Made by a program: the position numbers and the translations under genes | Assembly: GCA_029216955.1 (NCBI GenBank) | Contig: JANAVB010033216.1 | Coordinates: 6,509,138 to 6,573,137 of the forward strand | From: Iris pallida | Taxonomy: Eukaryota > Streptophyta > Magnoliopsida > Asparagales > Iridaceae | Direction: 5' to 3' | Length of the DNA stretch: 64,000 bases | Shown: one piece after another, positions 46,301-56,671 of the stretch | How positions within the stretch are numbered: position 1 is the first letter of the stretch | Layout: the number at the start of each line of letters is the position of its first letter | Notes under the pieces: generated by a model | What the model was told of the DNA's origin: nothing | Database searches by the model: none | The model's input: only the letters and a program-made list of their open reading frames with translations

Positions 46301-48139
46301 GAGCTAGCAGCGGTTATCTTCGCCCTGAAGCTTTGGAAGCATTATCTCTATGGCGAGAAGGTAGACATATATACAGATCACAAAAGTCTCAAATATGTCT
46401 TCACCCAGAAGGAGCTCAACATGCGCCAGAGGCGATGGCTGGAGCTTATGAAGGACTTTGACATAAATTTGCAGTACCATCCGGGTAAGGCTAATATCGT
46501 TGCTGATGCACTTAGCAGGTACCCGATGGCCATGTTTTTAACGAAGAACCGTCATATGTTGGAGGATATGGAGAAGCTCGAGTTAGAGATTGTGCTACCC
46601 GAAGAAATCATGAAGAAGCTGGGGAAGGAAGCAATTGTACCAGGCATGGACTTGCCCATGATGCAACTGCAAGTGCAGTCCAGTTTAATCAGCAGAGTCA
46701 AGGAGACTCAGTTCCAGGACGAGGTACTGTGCAAATTGAGAGATCGAGTGTTAGCTGGAACTCTTGAAGGATTTTCCATAGCAGGAGATGGAGCTTTGAG
46801 GCATGGCACGAGGCTTTGCGTGTCCACTGGCGAGCTGAGGAACGAGCTGATGAAGGAGGCACATCAGTCGCAGCATTCTATACACCCAGGAGCTATCAAG
46901 ATGTACAAGGACATGAGGACACGTGTATGGTGGCTTGGAATGAAGCGAGACGTGACAGATTTCGTCTCCAAATGCTTGATCTGCCAGCAGGTGAAGGCAG
47001 ATCGTCAGAGACCAGCAGATTTGTTACAACCGCTTCCCATTCCGGAATGGAAATGGGAACATATTACCATAGACTTTGTAACAGGACTACCCAGATCACA
47101 AGGAGGGAAGGATGCTATATTGGTAATTGTGGACAGACTGACAAAGTCTGCCCATTTCATTCCTTTCAAGGTTGGTTTATCCACCGAAAGGCTTGCAGCT
47201 CTCTATATGCGGAACATATACCAGCTTTATGAAGTTCTAGTCAGCATCGTATCCGACAGGGATACCCGTTTCACCTCGCATTACTGGAAGAACCTGCAGG
47301 AAAGCTTGGGCACACAGCTGAAGTTCAGTACGACGTATCACCCGCAGACCGACAGCCAGTCCGAAAGGACTATTCAGACGATTGAGGATACGTTGAGATC
47401 ATGCGTCCTACAGTTTGGTGGATCTTGGAAAGATTACCTACACCTGGTAGAGTTCTCCTACAACAATAGCTACCAGGCCAGCATTTAGATGACACCGTTT
47501 GAGGCTTTATATGGACGTCGTTGCCGCACTCCACTAACATGGGACGATGTTGGAGATCGAGTTATGTTGGGGCCAGAGATGGTTGCAGATGCAGCTGAGA
47601 AGATGAAGATGATTAGAGAGACACTAAGGATTACACAAGACCGCCGGAAGCATTGGGCGGACAGCAGACGTCGAACCTTGGAATTTGAGGCCGGAGATCA
47701 GGTATTTGTCAGAATATCACCTACCAGAAGTACAATCAGATTCGGCCAAGCTGGGAAGCTGAGTCCCCGCTATATTGGCCCATTTGAGGTATTGAGCAGG
47801 ATCGGAGAAGTAGCATACAAAGTGGATCTACCTTCCAGTCTTGAAGGCGTGCACAACGTCTTCCATGTATCGCAGCTGAGGCGTTACGTACCGAACCCGA
47901 GCCACGTTGTTGACCATTCAGAGCTAGAAGTTGGACTTAGCCTCACTGTACCGGAGCAACCAGTGGAGATCATCGACCGCATGGAGAAGAGACTGAGGCG
48001 TGCAGTAATCCCACTAGTCAAGATAGCTTGGCGTCACCACTTCCCAAGCGAAGCTACCTGGGAGCGAGAGGACGAGATGAGGGAGAAGTATCCTCATCTT
48101 TTCAATGTATGTTCTATCGCCTCTTTCATTATTGGTTGA
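43381..48139 (+). pseudogene. Gypsy gag-pol polyprotein, nearly intact
   Basis: Starts at ATG 43381 (MAKEKTTRSGHADEEVS). Gag has the usual core (MNPRPFKGTEG, YADEWLDDMERIL, GDRTIEEYAAEFNRLGRF) and two CCHC knuckles (CTYCKRPGHTSDIC, CLACGSATHQIRNC). Protease has LFDSGASHSFIS. RT ([20 protein letters not shown]), RNase H ([21 protein letters not shown]), integrase ([42 protein letters not shown]) and a tail with IPLVKIAWRHH and ATWERED follow. Faults: a one-base deletion near 45392 and a TAG at 47486-47488 in integrase. A 74-nt intron-like segment lies in gag. Confidence 0.92.
43789..43862 (+). other. 74-nt intron in Gypsy gag
   Basis: The exon ends CCTGTCAAG and the segment begins GTAAGAAAAA. 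It contains CTGAT (43840-43844) 19 nt before the end and finishes TCTTTTATCCAG before GAG AAA. It is 28% GC against clearly higher flanks. The two sides are in phase 0 and join gag in frame; unspliced, the segment shifts frame. Splice donor, branch site, acceptor, size and base composition all fit a plant spliceosomal intron. No transcript data are available to me. Confidence 0.75.
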
Positions 48140-48160
48140 AATTTCGTGGACGAAATTTTT

Positions 48161-48173
48161 AAGGAGGGAAGGT
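48161..48173 (+). other. Gypsy polypurine tract
   Basis: AAGGAGGGAAGGT stands immediately before the 3' LTR, 21 bp after the polyprotein stop. It primes plus-strand DNA synthesis in this class. Confidence 0.85.
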
Positions 48174-50758
48174 TGTAAAGCCCACATTCTTTTAATATGT
48201 TTAATATTGGTTGTAATTTAATTAGTTATCTTGGGCTTAATTTATTTTAATTAATTAGTTGGTTAGTTCTCCCCTTAAGCCCATGGTAGCCGAACCCAAT
48301 AACCCAACTTACCCATTCTCCCCCACTCACAGGTTCTCCCTCTCAGATCCGTATCCAGCGCCCACGTCTCCCTCTCTCTTCTCCATTACGTACAACTCAC
48401 CTCACAGAAACTCATCTCACAGAAACTCATCTCACAGAACAGAACCTTCTTCCTCCACACCTTCACAAAAATCCATCCTCCTCCCAAACTACTCCACCGT
48501 TTCCAAATCTGAAGGTACCCCCGCGTCCGGCTCGTCGTCCTCTTCGATACCGGACCACTCTCCCCACCTTTCCGCGCCGTACCCCGCAGCCGACCCGTCG
48601 TGCCTGCGTCAGCGCCGGCCTTTCCACGCCGTCCCCTGCGCCGGCCTCCCGCTCGTGCGCCCAGCCAACGCGGCTCCCCGCCCGCGCGCACCAGCCAGCG
48701 CGGCTCCCCCGCCCGCGCGCCCAGCCAGCGCAGCTCCCGCCCGCGCGCACTCGCCAGCGCCGGACCCCGCCGCGTGCACCAGCCCGCGTCAGCGCGCGCA
48801 GTCCGCGTGTTCCGCGCGTCCGCACGTTCCGTGCGTACACCCGTGCCATTCCCGACCCCTTTGGCGTTCCGACGTTTCGTTCTGAGTCCGAGGCCTCCCC
48901 TCGGTGCTCCTTCGTGCAAGCTTCTGGTAAGGTTCTGTCCCAAAAATCTTCTGTTGATTCTGTATAGAAACCTTTACATGCTTCTGCCAATTGACAGAAT
49001 AAAGCTCTGTTAATTGAAATAGTTAGATTAGGATAGATGACTGTATAGTTATTTATCAGTAATAGATTATATTATGGTAACATAGTGTATATAATAGTAT
49101 CATGTTAATTATAGTGATTATTAGGCTAGGAATAATTATTTGCTAGATAACCCTGTTAATTTTGTAATGAGTAAATATTAGAAGAATGATTATTAGTTAG
49201 ATTATTAATAGCAGTAATTAATTGTCACTAGAAGTTATGTATATATTTTCTAAACCATTTTATACCAAAAGCTTTCAAAATAAGAATAAAGAATAAAAAA
49301 TGATATTATTTCCATAAATGTATTTATTTGCTAAAATAATTAATTTCTGTAAATAAAATGGTATTTTAGTAATAATAACCGAAAATGATTTGCTGTTAAT
49401 TGAATCTTAGTTGGTAAACATTGTAATTTGATAAAGTATTATTTTTGCAATTAAAAGGCTATTTTCCTTTTATTACGAAAAATGGTTAAAAATGAATTTT
49501 AAGTAAAATCGTTTCATTTGTAATGATCGGAAAATAATTTCTATATTATTAAATATATTAAAAATATTAGTTTTGGAAAATCTAGATTCCATAAAATATT
49601 AATCTCTAAGAATACTATTAAGAAGTTATTTTCTTAATATTTATTATTTCGGCGAAACATGTATTTTTATTCAAAAACGATTATTTTGTCACTTATTATT
49701 ACTTAATAAAATCTATTCTTAAATTATAATTATTTTTCACAAATAGGTTATTCCAACCTACCAGACTTAGTATTTGGTGTCGTTTCTTAGAGTTAAAACG
49801 TAGTTTCTAGTTACTAAAATCTGGTGTTACGATCTTGCAGGTTCAGATCCCTAAGACCTTAGCGGTTACCTACTTGTTGCGGCCCACGCCGAGAAAACAT
49901 CTGAGACAAGTTCATATCTTTTTCATGTCTGTGTTTTTATTTTAATAATTAAATGTATGCATCAGTTAGTTCATGTAGTGTAGTGACACTGGTTCACAGT
50001 GGATCCCTCTTGGACTCCACATCAATTTGTTGGATTGATTGATTAACTCATTGACTCGGGGATTGCTTGGGGGAGTAGTATAACGTCTGTGACCAAAGCC
50101 AAACTTCTCGATTCTCTCTCGCGCTAACCCCTACCGCACTGGGGGTTGAACCATACCGTATGCTATCGTTTTGGCCAAAACGTTAGTATACATATTGCCT
50201 CTATCCCAGCCGGTCACAGGTCATGTTATATACTCAAAACACTAGTATAGAATTGCATCATTTATGACATCAGAGACCATATTGATTGTTGTCTTTTACT
50301 ATTATTTACAAAAACTCATATCGTTTCTTAAACTGTCTCGCATTTTTTCATTTATTATTATTTTAGAAATGCTAGATGTTGAGAAAATATGTTTCTTGTT
50401 CACTCCTGACTGGAGACCCAATATTTTTAGGTGATTGCGACGAGGAGGAGCTAGCTTACAGTTCTTACTACGAGCCTGACTTGGATCCCGCAGATTTAGC
50501 TGAACCAGAACCAGGAACCCCAAAACAGATGTTGGCATAGTTCTTTCCCTTTCTTTGCTTTATCAGAACAATTGTAATAAACGAATGTTGTTGTTTTGTT
50601 AATCCTTTTCAGTTCAATTTAATAAAATAATTTTATTTTCGTTAGATATTTGTCTGTTGTGTTTCACTGCTTGATACAGCTTACTGTCGCCGTCTCACAA
50701 TGGTGCAGGCTGGACATGATCCGACTGGACCCATTATACTTTGGATCGGGTTGTGACA
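48174..50758 (+). repeat. Gypsy 3' LTR
   Basis: 2585 bp, collinear with the 5' LTR. It has a 15-bp tandem duplication of CACAGAAACTCATCT (near 48411-48440) and small indels in the GC-rich part that break the open frame seen in the 5' LTR. It ends GTGACA before AGTAT. Confidence 0.92.
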
Positions 50759-50763
50759 AGTAT

Positions 50764-50780
50764 CGACCGTTACTACAAAC
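50764..50780. mobile_element. TIR repeat copy 2, right end
   Basis: CGACCGTTACTACAAAC is the inverted counterpart of the left end at 40063. It is separated from the rest of the copy by the Gypsy insertion. Confidence 0.5.
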
Positions 50781-50970
50781 TATGAAAGGAATACACACGT
50801 TAGTAGTTTTAATTTTTTACTTATCTTAATTAAACTCTTTAATTACTTGATACAAGATTTTAGTGTTAGTAGTTCTTTTTAATTTAGGCTTAAATTGTTA
50901 TCGTGTTATACTATTAGTTAGTTTTAGGCCATTTACTACACAGAGAAATTAGAATTAGACAAAACATGTA

Positions 50971-51183
50971 GGGCTAGTTTGGATTATTACATTTTATCCT
51001 CGTTTGCTCAAATGTCCATTTTTCGGAACGCTCGTTAGCATTTCAAAAACGTCCAATTGAGCCTCCAAAATGAATAGTCTGTTTGGCAGAACGCCCGTAC
51101 AAAACACAAGTCGATGGCTTCCCTATTGCTTTTGGCCCCAAACGGATTTCCGAATGAAACTTAACTTCAATCCAAAGTAGCCT
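50971..51183. mobile_element. MITE with TIR GGGCTAGTTTGGATT
   Basis: The left end GGGCTAGTTTGGATT and the right end, read on the minus strand as AGGCTACTTTGGATT, match at 13 of 15 positions; the element is 213 bp. It has no coding capacity. The TIR is hAT-like in style, but no 8-bp target duplication is clear. Confidence 0.5.
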
Positions 51184-52678
51184 TTAGTATATATATATAT
51201 AATATAATATAATATATATTTATTGAACACCCGACATTTTAAAATGTCTCCGAGATCCGTATTTCAAAATCCAAATCGATATGAATCCGACATCCAACAT
51301 CTACAACCTTGTTAGGTAGCCTGCAAGAGCAGGGATATCCAGATAAAGAACCCCAGGATGTCACTATGGTTCATTTGTTCCTACGGCAACGTCTACAAAA
51401 TAACTGCAGAAGAAATATATTGTTGGCAGAGTAAGTCTACTAATTATGGTTGGTGACAACAATGTAGAACGTAGTCATAATTATGGTTGGTGACAACAAT
51501 GGACCAAATCATCTAGGTGCGGCCAAGAATAACATAAAAAAAGAAGCTCAGTCCATCATGACACTCAAGGGCATGGATAAGATATTGTAGCAATTACTGC
51601 AACGGACAATCATGGGCATGCAGATATGCGAGTTCTGAAACATCAAGATGTTCTTTTTGGTGATCCCACCCCTCCCATAAATACATCATCCATGAAAGGG
51701 ACTGCCAGAGATTGACATATCTCAAAGAAAAAAGGCTAAGAAATTTCGCCAATGAAAGATCTAAATGTGTTACTAACAATGGTATTGAAGTCCTAAGAAC
51801 AAAACAATCGAACTGCAATAAAGGTCATCAAAGGTGCAGTAGGAATAAGGGCAGAGAGAACCATCCAGTATGAGGACGGAGGCATAAGGCAACAGGCCTA
51901 CATCTTATACTAGTGATAATAGTAATAGGCTTGACATTGAGAAGGCTGTAGTAAAGAAGGCTCTGATTGTTACAACTTATTTCAGGGCAACATAAGTCCA
52001 TAAACTGCCGCTAGTGGTTGGACTAGAAAAAATGAATATGACCTAATGAAAATCGACTCCTGCACAATAGAAGTCAAAAAAATGGAACCATCAAAACAGG
52101 AACTTCAAACTAGTACACAATCTGAGGTGTTGGATTCAAGGTCACGCTAGGATCTCAACCCCAACCTTCTGTCTATATCACGTATCACGAGCTCTCAAGC
52201 CACAATACCAAGAAAGAAATTTTGATAGTTATAAATGTCTGTGTTTGTTCATGCAATTTGTTCAAGCCTCAAGTTATAGGATTCATTTGTGTCCCAAACA
52301 GGGTCGATTCTCTAGGTATTAGCCAATCAATAGTGGCAATGCCTTGACGGGGAACAATATGCCCAAGAAGTTTGTCTTCTCAAAGTTTGGAGCAACATGA
52401 GAAGTGATATAACAAGGGAAATAGAAAGTTGCTACCCTAAACTATTAAAATTAGAAAATTGTAAATCAGGAAAAGTTCAAGGTATTTGGTTGTTAATTAC
52501 ACAATAGTTTTGGGTAATGACTAGCTATTTTTTAAGGTAGCAACTTGCAAATTAGGAAAAGTACAACGTGTTTGGTTGCAAATTAGCTTTGAATTATTTA
52601 GCCCCTATCGAGATCCTTTGATGGGCAGAGCTCAACGGTTTACTCGAGAAACATCCATGTTCTCTCATGGTATACTAA
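51184..52678. other. Non-coding DNA between TEs
   Basis: This starts with a TATAATATAATATA tract (51188-51222), followed by about 1.4 kb without conserved frames. A short duplication of AATTATGGTTGGTGACAACAATG occurs at about 51435 and 51480. Confidence 0.5.
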
Positions 52679-52895
52679 TGTTGGATTGTATCTCGTTACC
52701 GGTTGAGCCCTAAAAAGGGGCGACAATTGAGTTGGTAATTTAGTCCCACATCGGATAGGAGGTGGGATCATGAGGTATAGATAATTGGGATTGGTTTAGG
52801 TCTTACATGGAAATTCCCTTTTAAGGCATATGGGTCCAGTCCAATATCGCACCTCATCGACCAACTCTGGTTCGGGTCACACCGCGTCCCCAACA
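52679..52895. repeat. Small solo LTR or TRIM-like repeat
   Basis: 217 bp bounded by TGTTGG and CCAACA. It contains TTTAGTCCCACATCGG, a sequence frequent in plant LTRs and TRIMs, and two promoter-like stretches. The flanking five bases are ACTAA and ATTAA, one mismatch apart. No internal region or second LTR is present. Confidence 0.45.
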
Positions 52896-53653
52896 ATTAA
52901 AACATGAAATCCATGTCCACCTCCTTATCTAATCTAATTATCATTTATAATCTACAAAACTTGCTTGCCCCTTTAGCTATGTGCTAGCATATCAGGTGAT
53001 TCGTGTACGAATTTAACCATGGGCTCGGCCGCAGTGATCGAGAATTAGTAACTAGTTGTAAATGACGGCCTCCATGTTAGATGGACACGAATACAACACA
53101 GAATAATACAGATATGATCATAGGACATGACATAAAAAAAATGGCATGACCTAGTGTACTTTGAGCTTCTGTGTCGTGCCTGACACGCAGTAACACAGAC
53201 GCAGGGTTGGCCAAAGATGTTAATAATTAGTATAGACTTGTTGTGAACCCTAGCCAACCATTTTGGCAATTGAATCAATATCATGACGATGATGATGGTA
53301 ACAACCCGAAATTAATGCGTTATTAAAAGGGAGAGACCCAAATCAAGATTCCATCTCTAATCATAAAGAAGAGTACGGAAAGTAATCATCGTTGTTTAAT
53401 AATAATGGAAATAAACATGTTTGCTGCTGCTTTGTTCACCTGTAAGAATGCTTAGGAAGAGTAGAGAGGCGAGCAAGAGCCGAGGAAGAGAGTCCGACAA
53501 ATAGAAAAGAAATCGGCTCGGTTTCTCCATATCGATTAGACTTGCAGGAGAAACAATCAGGGGGAGATAGATGATCGCGGATTATACTTTTGCGTGAGTT
53601 ACCGGAACTCGTGGAGTTTAGAGGAAGTCGGTTCTCAACTACTTTCAGGCTAA
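52896..53653. other. Non-coding DNA
   Basis: AT-rich sequence without conserved frames; I see nothing I can name in it. Confidence 0.45.
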
Positions 53654-54104
53654 GAGCATCTCCAACCCTACTGTGACTTTGGAAAAAAGTTAATTCCACA
53701 TAGGAATGACAAAATTTTATTCAAAAGTTCTTCTCCAATGCAATTGTCAAGTCAATTGTAAAGCTTATGCGGCAAAAATTAAAGAAGACATTGTGAAGTT
53801 GATTGTCTTGTTCTAGACAATGCACTTGACAATGTCTTCTCTTCCATGTCATTAATTATGAATAAACAATATTAGAAAAAAGAAAGAAGATGAGTACTTG
53901 CCTTAAAAGTTGTCTTGGAAGTTGAAAAAAAAATATACTTTTTATTGCCTTCTCAATACTTTTGCATTGGAGAGAGTTTTTCTATCTCATTGTCTTTTGA
54001 GATATAATTTTGCCACATAAACAAGACATTGTCTTGTGGCTCATGCCACATAGGAGCCACCTAACTCACAACACTTAACAAGACAATAGGGTTGGAGATG
54101 CTCT
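53654..54104 (+). mobile_element. MITE unit 1 (GAGCATCTCCAACCCTA TIR)
   Basis: The left end GAGCATCTCCAACCCTA and the right end TAGGGTTGGAGATGCTC form a 17-bp perfect TIR. CTAAG flanks the element at both sides (left 53650-53654, right 54103-54107). The interior includes GACATTGTCTTGTGGCTCATGCCACATAGGAG. It is non-coding. Confidence 0.7.
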
Positions 54105-54504
54105 AAGTATTGTGAGTCTTAGGTGGCTCCTATATGGCATGAGCCACAAGACAATGTCTTGTTTATGTGGCAAAATTACATCTCAAAAGACAATCAGATA
54201 GAAAAACTCTCTCCAATGCAAAAGTATTGAGGAGACAATAAAAATTATTTTTTCCAACTTCCAAGGCAACTCCTCCACTTCTTCAACTTTTTTATAAATA
54301 TTTCTATTCATAATTGATGATGTGGAGACAAAGTCATTGTGAAGTGCATTGTCTAGATCTAGACAACCAACTTCACATTCTCCTTGTCATGTCAACTTCA
54401 TGTTTTATTCTACATTTGCATTGGAGAAGAATTTTTGGAACGAAAGTTTGTCATTCCTATGTGGCAACTATTTTTACTAAACTCGCAATAGGGTTGGAGA
54501 TGCT
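54105..54504 (-). mobile_element. MITE unit 2, inverted
   Basis: This repeats the interior of unit 1 in reverse complement (GGCATGAGCCACAAGACAATGTCTTGTTTATGTGGC near 54140) and ends at a TIR (TAGGGTTGGAGATGCTC, about 54488). It abuts unit 1, so the two form a long inverted repeat. Confidence 0.65.
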
Positions 54505-54762
54505 CTCACAATGACTTTGTCTTCACATCATCAATTATGAATAGAAATATTTATAAAAAAGTGAAGAAGTGGAGGAGTTGTCTTGGAAGTTGGAAAAATT
54601 ATTTTTTATTGTCTTATCAATACTTTTGCATTGAAGAACACTTTTTTTATCTTATTGTCTTGTGTGAATATCATCTTGCCACATAGGAAAGACATTGTCT
54701 TGTGGCTCATGCCACATAGGAATCACAACACAAAACAAGACAATAGGGTTGGAGTTGCTCTA
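54505..54762 (+). mobile_element. MITE unit 3, partial
   Basis: Again inverted relative to unit 2 (CAATGACTTTGTCTTCACATCATC at 54509) and ends in TAGGGTTGGAGTTGCTC near 54760. It lacks most of the left half. Confidence 0.6.
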
Positions 54763-55686
54763 ATGGAGTTTTTGTATTCCTAAGAATCCATTTTATGTCC
54801 AGTGTTTAGTAGCTCATGTGAAAAGTAGCACGGACACCAGGTGGAACAGACAAGTTTGTGGATTGTAATTAAAAATAATAATAACAATTTTCTATTCCTT
54901 TACATGCGAAAGGAATTCAACACTTCCATATAAATGCTTGGCTATGTTGGGAATATGTAGCCCAGTTAGTTTTTTTTTTTTTTTAATTTCCATGTTTGGT
55001 TTACACATGATAGGAATCTTAATTTGTTTAGTTTCCATAAATATCCTTTTATTGATCAAATTTTTAATTTTTTTTGTTTGGTTCAAGAATGTGAATCTTA
55101 ATTTGTTTAGTTTTCATAAATACCCTTTTATTAATTTCATTATGCTACTATTACCTAAATTCACATGTTTGGAATATAAGCTACAATTTTGAAAGTAAAA
55201 GAGGATATTATCGTCCAAACAAAATATCCAAATAATAATTCTAGGAAAGTAAAACTATTCCCAATAGGGCATGGGAATAGATTTTCCATAACAATGGGAA
55301 TATGAAGCCCCTCTTATTCTCTCATAATTTTCAATCATAGACATACCAAACATGGGTAAGAAAATCAAAACTCATTCCCAAGCCTCCAAAAACTTGAACC
55401 AAAACGCTCGCCACTAACAGGGGAAAGTGGTTTGCTACCCACCCAAGGATTCATTTTTTGCTTGGAAATTGTTTGGTAACGGTTATGAGGTGTTTTTAAA
55501 GTATCCGTCATGAAAAGTCCAACTTTGAATGGTTGTAAGTAACAAATTTTAAATTAGCTCAATACATGCTTGATAATTCATTAATGGTCGGTTTTGAAAA
55601 TTTTTTGCAAGAAAAATGACATATATATATCCATATATAAACAAAAGCTCTACCAAAGTTTCATTCCTAATGCCGAAGTCCCCTTG
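54763..55686. other. AT-rich DNA with duplicated GGAATCTTAATTTG segment
   Basis: A segment with GAATCTTAATTTGTTTAGTTT occurs at about 55013 and again at about 55091 (78-bp period). No gene is seen. Confidence 0.45.
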
Positions 55687-56671
55687 TGTCACGACCCGCT
55701 ACCCAAATTGTTGGGCCAGGCCGAGTCATGTCCAGCCTACGTTTGATATAAAATGTAGTAAGCTGTTCTAAAGACAACAGGATAAGACTAAAATGTGCTA
55801 ACAGTTCTATAAGTGAATAAAAGTTATAAATGCTCCAAACACAAAAGTCGTATCATATAGTAAAATGTCCAAAGTACAAGTCTGAAATGTAAAACTGGAT
55901 ACATGTCCAGTTACAAAATATGTAGCCTAATACATGACTACTCTCAAAAGTCTAAAAACAAAAGACAACTAGGCGAGGTTCCCCGCAGGAATCCTCGTAA
56001 AGCAGAGCCGGTCCTCGGCAGTATCTCCATAATATGTGTCGTAGAGTAACTCCTCCTCAGTAAGGACACCTACAACGTTATCCTGTCAGGACGGGAGCAA
56101 GTACTGAATCTAGCAAACTAGCATATGAAACATGGAAATGAACATAAGAGAAAATAACTGGAAACATGGCATCACATAGTCTATCATGGCAAGGACACAT
56201 ATGTCATAGAGACAGATGTATATGTAATGTTTAAAACTGTAGCAGGTACGTGATCGTCAATAGGTGTAAAATGTACTGTGGTACAAGTATATAAAATGTA
56301 CTTTCGTACAAGTAAAACAAGCGACAGATGTACATACGTACAAATACAGCTGGTGCGCCTACGATAAGGTATACATATGAAATGTCAACCTTGCTCGGTA
56401 CGTACGTACGAGTAAGGGAGCATGATCACGTACGCTACTAACAGTTTCCCCATAACCCATATTCTAATCATGTGAGAGATACATAAAAACTGTTCTAAGC
56501 ATGGTAGTAATGGAAAGTACAACATGTGATATTTTAACTTGCTACCCCAAGGATCAGTATTTAACATGGTTGGATTAGCAGTTCATTTATGTAACAGTAT
56601 GTAAAGTTTGTAGAAAGTACTTGTCTCTAGCAAAGCAAAGCAAAGCAAAGCAAAACAAGCTGCGATAAAAG
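55687..56671 (-). repeat. Partial Gypsy LTR, minus strand
   Basis: On the minus strand the LTR end reads GGGTAGCGGGTCGTGACA, finishing at 55687. No primer site follows, so this is a 3' or solo LTR. It carries a coding-like stretch near 56070-55975 (LTEEELLYDTYYGDTAED) after an acceptor-like TTGTAG, resembling the one in the Gypsy LTR at 42797. The other end is cut off by the gag-only element at 56672. Confidence 0.6.

Larger units (their letters stand above)
40544..50758 (+). mobile_element. Complete Ty3/gypsy element with 2.6-kb LTRs
   Basis: This LTR retrotransposon of 10.2 kb is bounded by TGTAAAGCCC and GTGACA and flanked by 5-bp target duplications AGTAT (40539-40543 and 50759-50763). 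It has a primer-binding region, gag with an intron, pol in the order protease-RT-RNase H-integrase, a chromodomain-like tail and a polypurine tract. The order and the tail match chromovirus (Tekay-like) Gypsy. It is nested in a TIR repeat. Confidence 0.93.
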
